Assembly: GCF_000770635.1 (NCBI RefSeq)
Contig: NZ_AVBF01000043.1
Coordinates: 1 to 33,053 of the forward strand
DNA length: 33,053 bases
Source: Pontibacillus yanchengensis Y32
GTDB taxonomy: Bacteria; Bacillota; Bacilli; Bacillales; BH030062
Direction of reading: 5' to 3'
Numbering within the stretch: the stretch's first letter is position 1; each line of letters begins with the position of its first letter. The position numbers were made by a program, and so were the translations under genes. Of the stretch, positions 1-8,053 are shown one piece after another. Below the pieces are notes generated by a model. That model was given only the letters and a program-made list of their open reading frames with translations. It searched no databases and had not been told where the DNA came from.

Positions 1-81
1 AATAAAGACGCATTTATAGGTGGGATTTCCACAGTTAATAGACAGCTTCATACAGTACGCTATTTAGCCAAAATCACCTGA
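1..81 (+). CDS. C-terminal end of an unidentified protein (partial)
   Basis: Frame 1 is open from the window edge to a TGA at 79-81 and encodes 26 residues ending in RYLAKIT. A small hairpin followed by T residues lies about 45 bases downstream, as expected after a gene end. The fragment is too short to assign to a family, and the open frame could be chance. Confidence 0.4.
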   Translation, partial: NKDAFIGGISTVNRQLHTVRYLAKIT

Positions 82-100
82 AATTAATGTGTTTTTTCAA

Positions 101-173
101 AAATAAGATACCATATGTCCGTTAGCCTCTCCAGAAGAGGGTTTTTACAGTAAATAAGAGATTATATGTCCGT
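101..173. repeat. Pair of 22-bp imperfect direct repeats
   Basis: Positions 101-122 and 152-173 both read AAATAAGA, four differing bases, then ATATGTCCGT (18 of 22 identical), offset by 51 bases. A small terminator-like hairpin (126-146) lies between them. The second copy ends just before repeat element R1, so the pair may be a local duplication linked to that insertion. No function is evident. Confidence 0.5.
126..146 (+). terminator. Weak intrinsic terminator
   Basis: CCTCT (126-130) pairs with AGAGG (136-140) across a 5-base loop and is followed by GTTTTT. The short stem makes it weak, but it is correctly placed to end the gene at 1-81. Confidence 0.4.
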
Positions 174-175
174 CA

Positions 176-442
176 AAAAAGTTGTTCAACGTATTTTCGA
201 GAGTCCGATCGTAACATTCAGCAGGGATGGGTGGGAAACGGGGAGACTCCCGCCGGAGAAAGAGGTAGGCAAGATCCCCTGAGGGCGTTTTCCCCGAAGG
301 TAGCTTGCCAGCTCGCCGGCAGGACGCGAGCCGTTTTCCACCCATCCCTAACCCTCTTTGAGCATCGGACCCACTCTATATTCAAAAATTATCTCGAATC
401 CAAGTCTTAAAGATTATGCCTCGTTTGTTGAATAGTTTATTT
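176..442. mobile_element. Palindromic repeat element R1 (internally deleted copy)
   Basis: It carries one GC-rich long hairpin of about 127 bases. The outer arms are AGGGATGGGTGG (223-234) and CCACCCATCCCT (338-349). Between them lies the body shared with R2, R3 and R4, recognisable by GACTCCCGCCGGAG and GCTCGCCGGCAGGACGCGAG. The left end (AAAGTTGTTCAAC) resembles the left end of R4, and the right end (ATCTCGAATCCAAGTC then GATTATGCCTCG) is the inverted form of R4's left end. Compared with R4 the first hairpin is missing, so R1 looks like an internal deletion that kept both ends. Open frames inside it come from the palindrome and are not genes. Boundaries are approximate. Confidence 0.75.
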
Positions 443-460
443 ATTTATTCTCCTGTAATA

Positions 461-497
461 AGAAGCCCCCAAACCTAATATAGGTTTGGGGGCTTCT
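461..497 (-). terminator. Intrinsic terminator of nagR
   Basis: A 16-bp perfect stem (461-476 with 482-497) with a 5-base loop and a run of Gs overlaps the nagR stop codon. The T-rich tail on the minus strand is interrupted (TTATTACAGG), so release may be less efficient than the stem suggests. Confidence 0.8.
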
Positions 498-1222
498 TAG
501 TTTCGTATCATATGGGTCATAAATTTATAGCGATCGGAGCGGTAACTTGATTCAACTACTTCTAAAGGTGTACCGTCTTGCAAGAAAGTTTGTCTTTTAA
601 TGAGAAGAATGGAAGAGTTTTCGGGTACTTCTAGCATCTTCATTTCAAACTCATTTGCTAGGGCTGATTCAATTTCATGTGTAGCAGATTCAATGACCAG
701 GTGGAGAGTGTCTTCTAAATAATCGTATAGAGATCCTTTGATGTGTTCCTCTGTAAGGCCTTTAACAAGATTAGCTGGTATATAGGTGCGTTCATATGCC
801 ATTGGTTTTTCATCTGCAAGTCTTATCCTTTTAATTTCATAGATGGGAGTATGTTCCTCAATTTTTAGTTTTGCAGCGATTGAAGAAGGTGCTGGGATTA
901 TTTCGAAGCCAACCAATCGATTACCTGGTTTCATCCCACGAGCACGCATATCTTCCGAAAAGCTTGTTAAACCTTGTAAGTTTTTTTCAATCTTTTGCTT
1001 GGATACGAAGGTGCCACGACCTTTTTGTCTATATAAATACCCAGCATGAACAAGGTTGCTTATCGCTTGACGTACAGTCATACGGCTAATGTTATATTGC
1101 TCTGTATATTCACGTTCAGAAGGCAATGCATCGCCTGGTTGTAGTACTCCGTTAATGATTTGTGATTTTATAGCTTCTTCTATTTGATAGTAAATAGGGA
1201 CAGGGGAGTTTTTATCAATCAT
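497..1222 (-). CDS. nagR: GntR/HutC-family transcriptional repressor of N-acetylglucosamine use
   Basis: A 241-residue repressor. The N-terminal 70 residues form a GntR winged helix (PIYYQIEEAIKSQI, LPSEREYTEQYNISRMTVRQ, GRGTFVSK), followed by a UTRA effector domain (LQGLTSFSEDM, then RIRLADEKPMAYE and a final YRSDRYKF). The string of motifs closely matches Bacillus subtilis NagR (YvoA), whose effector is GlcN-6-P or GlcNAc-6-P; that match is from memory of the family. The start is the ATG at 1220-1222 behind AAAGGAGG; an in-frame ATG 45 bases upstream lacks such a site. It is divergent from nagP, and its own candidate -35 box overlaps a NagR-type operator, which implies autoregulation. nagA and nagB, which sit with nagR in B. 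subtilis, are not in the window. Confidence 0.9.
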   Translation of the reverse strand: MIDKNSPVPIYYQIEEAIKSQIINGVLQPGDALPSEREYTEQYNISRMTVRQAISNLVHAGYLYRQKGRGTFVSKQKIEKNLQGLTSFSEDMRARGMKPGNRLVGFEIIPAPSSIAAKLKIEEHTPIYEIKRIRLADEKPMAYERTYIPANLVKGLTEEHIKGSLYDYLEDTLHLVIESATHEIESALANEFEMKMLEVPENSSILLIKRQTFLQDGTPLEVVESSYRSDRYKFMTHMIRN

Positions 1223-1322
1223 AGGTGTTCCTCCTTTTACGTTACTTTGGCGACCATGATCATTCACTAATATAGAATACGACTAACATAGTGAAAACGA
1301 TTCACATTTCTGTACACATCAT

Positions 1323-1353
1323 ATCTTAATACTTAGAAGATGTCTAGACAAGT
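1323..1353 (-). promoter_or_regulatory. nagR promoter with NagR-type operator O1
   Basis: On the minus strand a -35 TTGTCT (1351-1346) and a -10 TAAGAT (1328-1323) are 17 bases apart. The near-palindrome ACTTGTCTAGACATCT (1353-1338) covers the -35 and resembles the GntR/HutC operator type recognised by NagR and DasR. Binding is inferred. Confidence 0.5.
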
Positions 1354-1426
1354 AATAGATGTAATGGGTGAAGCTCAATATAGTCAAAAGGAAGAATTAT
1401 AGTAGAATTTATATGCACATTTGTAT

Positions 1427-1481
1427 AAATGTATAGACAACTTATCGTCGTACTGATATCCTCGAATTGTAAACGATTTAT
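1427..1481 (+). promoter_or_regulatory. nagP promoter with NagR-type operator O2 and possible cre
   Basis: AAATGTATAGACAACT (1427-1442) resembles O1 and NagR sites. It overlaps a -35 TAGACA (1434-1439), which is followed after 17 bases by TATCCT (1457-1462). TGTAAACGATTTAT (1468-1481), near the expected transcription start, matches the left 12 positions of a CcpA cre consensus but not the last two. A repressor site on the -35 and a catabolite site at the start would fit a sugar-induced, glucose-repressed PTS gene. All assignments are by inspection. Confidence 0.45.
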
Positions 1482-1611
1482 TGTATGTAGATGTAAAGCT
1501 ACATAATGAATGAGGAATGGAGCATATTTTGTAAGGGCTTTAATGTTTCTATCTTAGAGCCTCTGTTCCTTGTTGTATTCACATTTCATTTACGAGAGGG
1601 GAAAAAGAGGT

Positions 1612-3519
1612 ATGTTAAACTTTTTACAGCGTATCGGAAAAGCCTTAATGCTGCCTATTGCTTTGCTGCCAGCAGCAGGGTTATTGCTTAGGTTAGGGCA
1701 GGATGACTTCTTTGGTATTCCATTTATGGCTGCAGCAGGAGGAGCTATTTTTGATCAATTACCACTCCTTTTTGCAATTGGTGTAGCGATAGGGATGTCG
1801 AAGGATGGTCACGGTGCATCCGGACTTGCCGGAGCTATAGGGTACTTTGTACTGCAAAATGGCGCACAATCTATCAATGAAGACATCAATATATCCTTCC
1901 TAGGGGGGATATTAAGTGGTGTTATAGCTGGTTTACTCTACAACAAATACGGTGAAATAAAGCTTCCAGATTGGCTAGCATTTTTTGGAGGTAAACGGTT
2001 TGTTCCCATCGTAACAGCAGGTACGATGATTGTGCTTGCAGGTATATTTGGTGTCATATGGCCAACGATTCAAGATGGAATTAATGCTCTAGGTCAGTGG
2101 ATTATTGATGCAGGTGCACTAGGAGTTGGGGTTTATGGTTTCTTAAATCGTCTCCTAATTCCAATTGGTCTTCACCACGTATTGAACAGCTTCGTATGGT
2201 TCGTGTTCGGTGATTATCAAGGAGCAACTGGTGACTTGAACCGCTTCTTCGAAGGTGATCCTGAAGCGGGTATCTTTATGGCTGGTTTCTTCCCGATTAT
2301 GATGTTTGGACTTCCAGCTGCCGCGTTAGCGATGATTGTGACTGCAAAAGAAAATCGTCGAAAAGCTACAGCGGGTATGCTTGGTGGTATTGCACTAACG
2401 TCATTTATTACGGGGATTACAGAACCAATTGAGTTCTCTTTCATGTTCTTATCTCCATTGCTTTATGGTGTACACGCACTTCTAACAGGTTTATCCATGG
2501 TTATTGCATATGTATTTGATATTCTGCATGGCTTTACATTCTCAGCAGGTGCGATTGACTATGTGTTGAACTTTGGTTTAGCACAGAAACCTCTGTTATT
2601 ACTACTCCAAGGATTAGTGTTTGGTGCCATTTATTTTGTGATCTTCTATTTCTTGATTATTAAACTAGATTTGCAAACACCAGGACGTGAAGAAGAAGAT
2701 TTTGACACCGAAGAAGGAGAAGAGCCAGTTGCTGGCGGTCCTACTGGTGGAGACAAATATGAAAACATGGCTGCTCATTTCATGCAAGATCTAGGTGGGA
2801 AAGCAAATATAAAATCCATTGATTATTGTGCAACACGTTTACGTTTGGCAATTCATGATATTGACCAAGTTGCCGAAAATAAACTAAGAAAGCACGGAGC
2901 AAATGGTGTGATGAAGGTAAGTCGCACGAATATTCAAGTGGTAGTAGGTACGAATGTTGAATTTGTTGCAAATGCTATGCAAAAGCAATTAAATCAACAA
3001 GGAGAGCCTACGCCAACTGATGAAGTAGAAGGACAATCAACTTCTGAAACAAAAACATCTCTTACAGGTAGCGATTTTGTATTACCTATATCTGGTAAAG
3101 TCGTTCCTATCACGGAAGTACCAGATGATGCCTTTTCTCAAAAAATGATGGGTGATGGATTTGCCATTGAACCAGCTGAAAATTCCGTAGTTTCTCCAGT
3201 AGATGGGGAGGTTACAAAAGTATTCCCTTCTAAGCATGCTGTCGGTATTACAGCTACTAGTGGTCATGAAATCTTGATTCATGTTGGGCTGGATACAGTG
3301 AAAATAGAAGGAGAAGGTTTCAAAGATTTCGTGAAAGCTGGCGATAAAGTAACGAAAGGTCAGCGTTTGTTAGAAGTAGATTTCAAAGCTATTGAATCGA
3401 AAGTACCTTCCATCATAACGCCTATTGTCTTTACAAACTTAAGTGATGAAGAATCTCTTACAGTTCACAAGTATGGTAAACATGATCAAGGAACAGAAGG
3501 TATTTTGGAAGTGAAATAA
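1612..3519 (+). CDS. nagP: N-acetylglucosamine-specific PTS transporter, EIICBA
   Basis: A 635-residue membrane permease that imports and phosphorylates N-acetylglucosamine using phosphate passed from HPr. The EIIC part (about 1-370) opens with LNFLQRIGKALMLPIALLPAAG, split here as LNFLQRIGK and ALMLPIALLPAAG, and contains hydrophobic helices and ITEPIEFSFMF. EIIB (about 385-465) carries the phosphocysteine in DYCATRLRL (Cys406). EIIA (about 495-635) carries the phosphohistidine in ILIHVGLDT (His557), with SGHEI six residues before. All three domains are complete and joined by acidic or polar linkers. The start is the ATG at 1612; an upstream in-frame ATG at 1570 would add 14 residues without homology. 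GlcNAc rather than glucose specificity is supported by the divergent nagR. Confidence 0.92.
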   Translation: MLNFLQRIGKALMLPIALLPAAGLLLRLGQDDFFGIPFMAAAGGAIFDQLPLLFAIGVAIGMSKDGHGASGLAGAIGYFVLQNGAQSINEDINISFLGGILSGVIAGLLYNKYGEIKLPDWLAFFGGKRFVPIVTAGTMIVLAGIFGVIWPTIQDGINALGQWIIDAGALGVGVYGFLNRLLIPIGLHHVLNSFVWFVFGDYQGATGDLNRFFEGDPEAGIFMAGFFPIMMFGLPAAALAMIVTAKENRRKATAGMLGGIALTSFITGITEPIEFSFMFLSPLLYGVHALLTGLSMVIAYVFDILHGFTFSAGAIDYVLNFGLAQKPLLLLLQGLVFGAIYFVIFYFLIIKLDLQTPGREEEDFDTEEGEEPVAGGPTGGDKYENMAAHFMQDLGGKANIKSIDYCATRLRLAIHDIDQVAENKLRKHGANGVMKVSRTNIQVVVGTNVEFVANAMQKQLNQQGEPTPTDEVEGQSTSETKTSLTGSDFVLPISGKVVPITEVPDDAFSQKMMGDGFAIEPAENSVVSPVDGEVTKVFPSKHAVGITATSGHEILIHVGLDTVKIEGEGFKDFVKAGDKVTKGQRLLEVDFKAIESKVPSIITPIVFTNLSDEESLTVHKYGKHDQGTEGILEVK

Positions 3520-3526
3520 TGAGGAG

Positions 3527-3567
3527 AAGGCTATCCCTTGTAAATTTGGGGTAGCCTTTCTTTTTAT
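3527..3567 (+). terminator. Intrinsic terminator of nagP
   Basis: AAGGCTATCCC (3527-3537) pairs with GGGGTAGCCTT (3548-3558), followed by TTCTTTTTAT. It begins eight bases after the nagP stop, so the broken gene downstream needs its own promoter. Confidence 0.85.
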
Positions 3568-3659
3568 CCGTCTCAGAGAGTTCGCTATAATAAAGAAATA
3601 TTGTTTAAAATGCTTAGTCGTTAATAAGTTTAAGGAGTCTTAAACGAGGAGGATATACT

Positions 3660-4420
3660 ATGAAACGTTTTCTAAATTGTAATGCATCAGATTTTCAACA
3701 AATGAATGGGAAGGAGCTGGTCGCAAGCGTTCGAGCTTCAGAGGGGAGGATTGTTTTATCAGAAGTCATCCCTTCCTTTCAGCCATTATATCGTGAGGTA
3801 ACCAATATGGAGCTTGTAGCATCATTTGGAGCTGATTTGATATTACTAAATCTCGTGGACGTATTTAACCCTGTTATGGAAGGTATTGAAAATGAAGGTT
3901 CTATCGTGCAGCAAGTAAAAAAACTAACCGGTCGTCCAGTTGGAGTGAATCTAGGGAAATCGTGACAGCGGTTCGTGAATCAAAAAGAATCGTTGGGGAC
4001 GAGCTTTTTATTATTGCTGGAAAGATGCATGGAGCCGGAGTTACCAATGAAAGTGGTAGTGACATTACAAGTGAATCTACCATTAAAGATTTAGTAGAAG
4101 GAGGAGCGGACGTAATATTAATGCCTTCCCCTGGAACCGTCCCTGGAGTTAGTGTTGAGGATGTAAGGAATTGGACGAGCTACATACATGAAGCAGGAGC
4201 GTTAGCTATGCTGACTATCGGCACAAGCCAAGAGGGAGCATCCAAAGATACAATTAGACAGATTGCTCTTCAAAATAAGATGGCAGGAGCAGACATCCAT
4301 CATATTGGAGATGCTGGTTATAATGGGGTTGCAATACCCGAAAATATTATGGAGTACTCCATTGCAATAAGGGGAAAGCGACATACTTATGTGCGGATGG
4401 CGCGGTCCATTAATAGGTGA
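3660..4420 (+). pseudogene. PTS-associated TIM-barrel-like protein, broken by internal deletion and frameshift
   Basis: Two fragments in different frames make up one protein. The first (3660-3965, 101 residues) starts behind a strong AGGAGG, begins with KRFLNCNASDFQQM, and ends VGVNLGKS at a TGA. The second, in the frame of the GTG at 3962, reads REIVTAVRESKRIVGDE, AGKMHGAGVT, MPSPGTVPG and ADIHHIGDAGYNG, to a TAA-type end at 4420. Intact relatives, a family often found beside PTS genes (annotated as haloacid dehalogenase-like or DUF7916, from memory), have about 60-70 more residues between the VGVNL and REIV regions. The join near 3948-3955 therefore looks like a deletion that also shifted the frame. 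Its function is unknown; the alternating beta/alpha pattern suggests a barrel enzyme. A sequencing error alone would not explain the missing segment. Confidence 0.7.
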
Positions 4421-4534
4421 AACTGATAGACGAATATAAATATTAGAATATTCCTGATAATGATAGTTAAGCATTAACTCTATCATAAAAGCCCCATCAC
4501 TAAACTATTTGGGGAAGAGAGAGTAAAATAATAA

Positions 4535-4564
4535 GAGGACGAAATCACTGTTGATTTCGTCCTC
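4535..4564. terminator. Bidirectional intrinsic terminator
   Basis: A perfect 13-bp stem, GAGGACGAAATCA with TGATTTCGTCCTC, has a 4-base loop and T-rich sequence on both sides. It serves the subtilisin gene on the minus strand and the broken gene on the plus strand. Confidence 0.85.
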
Positions 4565-4594
4565 ATTATTATTTAAAAGGCCAAGTATTAGAAC

Positions 4595-5566
4595 TTATTC
4601 TTCTGAACTCTCTTCTAGCATAAAGGCTTCAAATTCATCATAAGGAATGTCACTAACCCCTAAAGTAATCAATCCATTTCCCTCTGTACGTTTACTGTAT
4701 CCTAATGGTGAAGTATGTTTAATAAGCTGTGCATATAGCTCAGGTTCAGATAAGGTGCGGCCAAACTCGTGTTCATTTTGTTCTAATAATAAAGCAGCAG
4801 CCCCAGCCACGTGAGGTGTAGCCATAGAGGTTCCTGATAGGGTTGCGTATTGACCGTTTTTATAAGTGGATCGAATATTGACACCAGGAGCAACCATATC
4901 TAGTTCATCGTTCGTATTTGTAAAGTCCGCCATGTCTCCATTAAAGTCAACTGCACCAACTTGCACAACTTCCTTGTAATAGCCTGGATAGAGTTTTTCT
5001 GTGGTTCGTTCGTTACCATCTCCGGCATTACCTGCAGCACATACTACAAGAATATCATTCTCTACAGCGTTTTTAATGGTACGATGGAGCATTGCAGAAT
5101 TCTGACTCCCTCCAAATGACATGGAAATCACACGTACTCGTTCACCTCTAGGTCCACGCCATTTATTAGCGTATTTCATCGCTTTGACAATGTTCTCATA
5201 AGAGGCATTCCCATTTTCATCAAACGTTTTGAGGATAAGTAATTTGGTTGATGGAGCTACTCCTGCCACACCATGATTGTTTAACGAGGCTGCAATAGTG
5301 CCAGCAACATGTGTTCCATGGCCGTTATTGTCAGATACATCTCGTGGATTGCCACCTGTGAAATTTCGTCCACCGATAATTGCTTCCCTTAAGTCTGGAT
5401 GATTAACGTCACAACCAGAATCAATTACCGCCACAACAATTCCATTTCCGTACACATCTTGCTCCCACATAGATGGGGCTTCAATCATTTCAACACCTTG
5501 TGGAATTTCATTTGACTGCTCATGGATTTCATTAACTCGAAACGGTATTAACTGAAATGGCTTCAT
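4595..5566 (-). CDS. ispA: Intracellular subtilisin-like serine protease (S8 family)
   Basis: A 323-residue cytoplasmic protease of the ISP group. The catalytic triad is Asp49 (VAVIDSGCD), His83 (NNGHGTHVAGT) and Ser247 (SGTSMATPHVAG), with oxyanion Asn180 (AAGNAGDG). There is no signal peptide. The short N-terminal segment with LIPF followed by a Pro-rich stretch matches the inhibitory propeptide (LIPY/LIPF) that ISPs remove by self-cleavage. Length agrees with B. subtilis IspA (about 319). The start is the ATG at 5564-5566 behind AAAGGGGAGA; an in-frame ATG eight codons upstream would put the ribosome site inside the gene. In the family these enzymes degrade cytoplasmic proteins late in growth and at sporulation. 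It is a single gene with its own terminator. Confidence 0.88.
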   Translation of the reverse strand: MKPFQLIPFRVNEIHEQSNEIPQGVEMIEAPSMWEQDVYGNGIVVAVIDSGCDVNHPDLREAIIGGRNFTGGNPRDVSDNNGHGTHVAGTIAASLNNHGVAGVAPSTKLLILKTFDENGNASYENIVKAMKYANKWRGPRGERVRVISMSFGGSQNSAMLHRTIKNAVENDILVVCAAGNAGDGNERTTEKLYPGYYKEVVQVGAVDFNGDMADFTNTNDELDMVAPGVNIRSTYKNGQYATLSGTSMATPHVAGAAALLLEQNEHEFGRTLSEPELYAQLIKHTSPLGYSKRTEGNGLITLGVSDIPYDEFEAFMLEESSEE

Positions 5567-5699
5567 TTTTATCTCCCCTTTACGTACCAATTCGTTATCA
5601 GTACATGCAGGAAAAATAAAATTGTGCTTTTCTAGGCAGGAATTCTTTATATATTTATTGTAGTATGATGGTCAGAGTAAAAGAAGGGAAAGAATAAAT

Positions 5700-6089
5700 A
5701 TGGAGAATAACTGTGTATTTTGTATGTTACATAAGGATATCAATCAACAAATTATAATGGAAACAGAGAAATGTTATTTCATTCAAAAACCATCAGAACA
5801 AGAGGTACTTGAAGGAAGTGGTCTTATTATACCGAAGCGGCATCATGAGACTGTATTTGATTTAACAGCAGAGGAATGGATAGAAACAAGGGAGCTTCTA
5901 TTACGTGCCAAAACTTACTTAGACCAAAAATATCATCCTAATGGATATAGTGTAGGGTGGAATGTGAATCAAGTGGGGGGACAATCTATTCCCCATGCCC
6001 ACCTGCATGTGATTCCTAGATATGAAGATGAGCCCTATGCAGGGAGGGGGATTCGGTATTGGATGAAACAGCCAGAAAATAAAAGGTAA
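5700..6089 (+). CDS. HIT-family nucleotide hydrolase/transferase
   Basis: A 129-residue protein with the histidine triad HAHLHVIPR (His99, His101, His103; the middle one is the expected nucleophile) and an N-terminal CVFC (Cys5, Cys8), a metal-binding feature of many HIT proteins. The family hydrolyses nucleoside phosphoramidates or diadenosine polyphosphates; the exact substrate cannot be read from sequence. Start at the ATG behind GAAGGGAAAG. It precedes the VOC gene by 81 bases on the same strand and may share its transcript. Confidence 0.8.
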   Translation: MENNCVFCMLHKDINQQIIMETEKCYFIQKPSEQEVLEGSGLIIPKRHHETVFDLTAEEWIETRELLLRAKTYLDQKYHPNGYSVGWNVNQVGGQSIPHAHLHVIPRYEDEPYAGRGIRYWMKQPENKR

Positions 6090-6170
6090 TGAAATACCGT
6101 TTTTTGGAAGGTGGATGAATAGTTTTCTTGAATGAAGAAAGGAGAGTGAAAAAACGGAAGGAGATTTAAT

Positions 6171-6545
6171 ATGAAAAATCCTATTGAGAACAAGTTACAC
6201 ACGGTATTTGTTCATGTGTCCGATTTAAAAAAATCTGTTCAATGGTATAGCACCCTATTAGGTCAAACTGTAGATTTAGAAGAAGTTAATCCACCAGTCT
6301 ATAATGTGCCAACTAATACGTACACTGGTCTCGTTTTGGATGCTGGTCCTAATGGAGGGAAGGAGGATGTTGGTCTTTCTCCACATCCAATTTGTAATCT
6401 ACATGCCCCTGATATAGATGAAGCTTTTCAGTTTGCTTCAGAAAAAGGATTTGAAATTGATTCGGAAATAACACGGTTTAATGATATTGAGTTTTTCACA
6501 GTAAAAGACCCAGATGGTAACGTTATTATGTTATGTACGGGATAA
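6171..6545 (+). CDS. VOC-family (glyoxalase/dioxygenase fold) protein
   Basis: A 124-residue single-domain protein. HTVFVHVSDLKKSVQWYSTLLG at the N-terminus (strand, helix, 'WYxxLLG'), here in parts HTVFVHVSDLKK and SVQWYSTLLG, and FFTVKDPDGNVIMLC at the C-terminus are the usual halves of the vicinal oxygen chelate fold. The residues at the metal-binding positions are not complete enough to assign a reaction; it could be a glyoxalase/fosfomycin-resistance-like enzyme or a binding protein. A strong AAGGAGAT lies ahead of the ATG. No obvious pathway partner is near. Confidence 0.75.
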   Translation: MKNPIENKLHTVFVHVSDLKKSVQWYSTLLGQTVDLEEVNPPVYNVPTNTYTGLVLDAGPNGGKEDVGLSPHPICNLHAPDIDEAFQFASEKGFEIDSEITRFNDIEFFTVKDPDGNVIMLCTG

Positions 6546-6696
6546 TTTACTTTCTGGAGTAACATTCTTTATATTCTGGCTGAATGTAAATGACATATAA
6601 GTGTTGTGTGGCAAAATTTTTATGGGATTATTGTAAAGGCCACCCAACAATTATGAATCATGAATGAATGTCATCAAATTATAAAAGTCAAAAAAG

Positions 6697-6733
6697 AAAG
6701 CCAAGCACTCAAAATTTTGTGTGCTTGGCTTTT
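6697..6733. terminator. Bidirectional intrinsic terminator
   Basis: AAAGCCAAGCAC (6697-6708) and GTGCTTGGCTTT (6721-6732) form a perfect 12-bp stem, with A-rich sequence on the left and TTTTATT on the right. It lies between convergent genes and can end both. Confidence 0.85.
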
Positions 6734-6742
6734 ATTCAGACT

Positions 6743-7063
6743 TTAATGGCCTGCGCCTTTTAATTCTTGAGATTCATCAACAATCGACAATATTGTTGGG
6801 GGGATACTTTTTGCATATTCGTATTCAATATTATATTTCTGTCCAACCTGAATTAAGTCATAAGTTGATTTGTGTTCCACAATTAATTCTTTATCCCCAG
6901 CCGTGATTTTATAATGAGACTGTCCACGTTCTTCAACAAGATGTTTATTCGAAACCTTAACGTGGTGTAATTGGTCGTGATGCACCAGTTTAGAATTAAA
7001 ATAGAAATACAGAGCTACAACAAGAACGACGCTGATCAGGACGCTACTCATTATTTTTTTCAA
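6743..7063 (-). CDS. Small membrane-anchored protein of unknown function
   Basis: About 106 residues with one N-terminal membrane segment (SSVLISVVLVVALYFYF) after KKIM, then a polar domain of about 80 residues (KHLVEERGQSHYKITAGDKE, then VGQKYNIEYEY) predicted outside the membrane. The preferred start is the TTG at 7061-7063, seven bases behind GGAAGGTGA; an in-frame ATG at 7076-7078 would make that ribosome site coding. The fold may be a small beta barrel of the kind seen in DUF3221/YobA-like proteins, but I do not recognise it. Confidence 0.6.
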   Translation of the reverse strand: MKKIMSSVLISVVLVVALYFYFNSKLVHHDQLHHVKVSNKHLVEERGQSHYKITAGDKELIVEHKSTYDLIQVGQKYNIEYEYAKSIPPTILSIVDESQELKGAGH

Positions 7064-7492
7064 CAAATCACCTTCCATCAATACACATTCTCTTACATGC
7101 GTTTCCAAAGAAGATTATATGTAAGAAACGCCTTCTTAATGTTTACTATTGTATTATAAAAAGAAATCTCCGGCAAATAGTGAAGCTTTATTTTAGAAAA
7201 AGAAAAGTAAGTGAAACGAAGTACGTATGTATTCGTAGAATATATTATAGTTTCCATTTGTGGTATCTATTTGTAATTTTATAGGTGTTTAGATTTATTT
7301 TTGAAATACTTGAAAATAGTGTTTTATAAATAAAATTGTTAAAGGCCCCAACATATCTTTCATTTATATAGAACACTATACATATGTAAAACCCTTAAAT
7401 TACTTTATGATATAGAGTGTGAAAATTCGAAAAAATATGTTATTTTCTTCCATGTAGACTATATTGATATTTTTTAGACAAAGGAAGATTTC
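7064..7492. other. AT-rich gene-free stretch between divergent genes
   Basis: About 430 bases of very AT-rich sequence between two divergently oriented genes. It must hold both promoters, but no -35/-10 pair stands out. No repeat, hairpin or small gene with a ribosome site was seen. Confidence 0.5.
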
Positions 7493-8008
7493 ATGAAGAA
7501 ACTTATGATTTTATTTGCGCTACTTATTGTTACAAGTTGTCAGCAATCCGATCAGGTAAAGAAATTTGAAAGTCTCATTAACTCAAAATCTTCCATATCG
7601 GCTATTGATTTAAAAGTGCATGACTACACGTATGGTGCAGATGAGAAGCCTATTACAAAGGAAAAGGAAATAAGTAAGTTCGTGGGTTATTTTGACTCGA
7701 AAGAAATTAAAAAAATAAATTATGATACATATCGTAGTTTATTAGATGAAAAGCTTAAACCTCACAGACAAGATAAGAATTCTTATTCTGCTTTTATTGT
7801 GGAAGAATCGAACGGTGCCAGCACTATGGATTTTAATGGTATTCTAGTAGAACTCGCCAAAAATGGATTTTGTATTATTACAGTTCTGAATGACCAAGAA
7901 TCTGAGGATTACTATAAATTGCAAAATAAAAAGCCTGCATTATTTCAGGAGGTGCAAAGCTTTTATAAGACGCATGTGAAAGTTCAAAAGAAGGAAGAGC
8001 TTTCCTAA
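7493..8008 (+). CDS. Putative lipoprotein of unknown function
   Basis: A 171-residue protein with a lipoprotein signal: MKKLMILFALLIVTSC, lipobox VTSC with Cys16, followed by QQSDQ. The mature part is charged and lysine-rich (DYTYGADEKPITKEKEISKF begins one segment) with no family I recognise. It should be anchored to the outer face of the membrane. Start at the ATG behind AAAGGAAGA. It converges with the flavin oxidoreductase gene; the 45 bases between the stops hold a terminator mainly suited to the other strand. Confidence 0.7.
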   Translation: MKKLMILFALLIVTSCQQSDQVKKFESLINSKSSISAIDLKVHDYTYGADEKPITKEKEISKFVGYFDSKEIKKINYDTYRSLLDEKLKPHRQDKNSYSAFIVEESNGASTMDFNGILVELAKNGFCIITVLNDQESEDYYKLQNKKPALFQEVQSFYKTHVKVQKKEELS

Positions 8009-8024
8009 TTACGTTTTATAAAAA

Positions 8025-8047
8025 AAGCCCCTGTTCAACAGGGACTT
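8025..8047 (-). terminator. Intrinsic terminator of the flavin oxidoreductase gene
   Basis: AAGCCCCTGTT and AACAGGGACTT form a hairpin. On the minus strand the one imperfect pair is a U-G wobble (a C-A mismatch on the plus strand) and a run of Ts follows, so it works chiefly for the minus strand. Confidence 0.75.
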
Positions 8048-8053
8048 GAGTGG

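Noticed and set aside
145-345. Open reading frame across the R1 hairpin (minus strand)
   Set aside because: It runs through a GC-rich palindrome; similar frames occur in R2 (9462-9777) and R4 (20333-20826) on either strand, with no ribosome sites and with different reading frames between copies.
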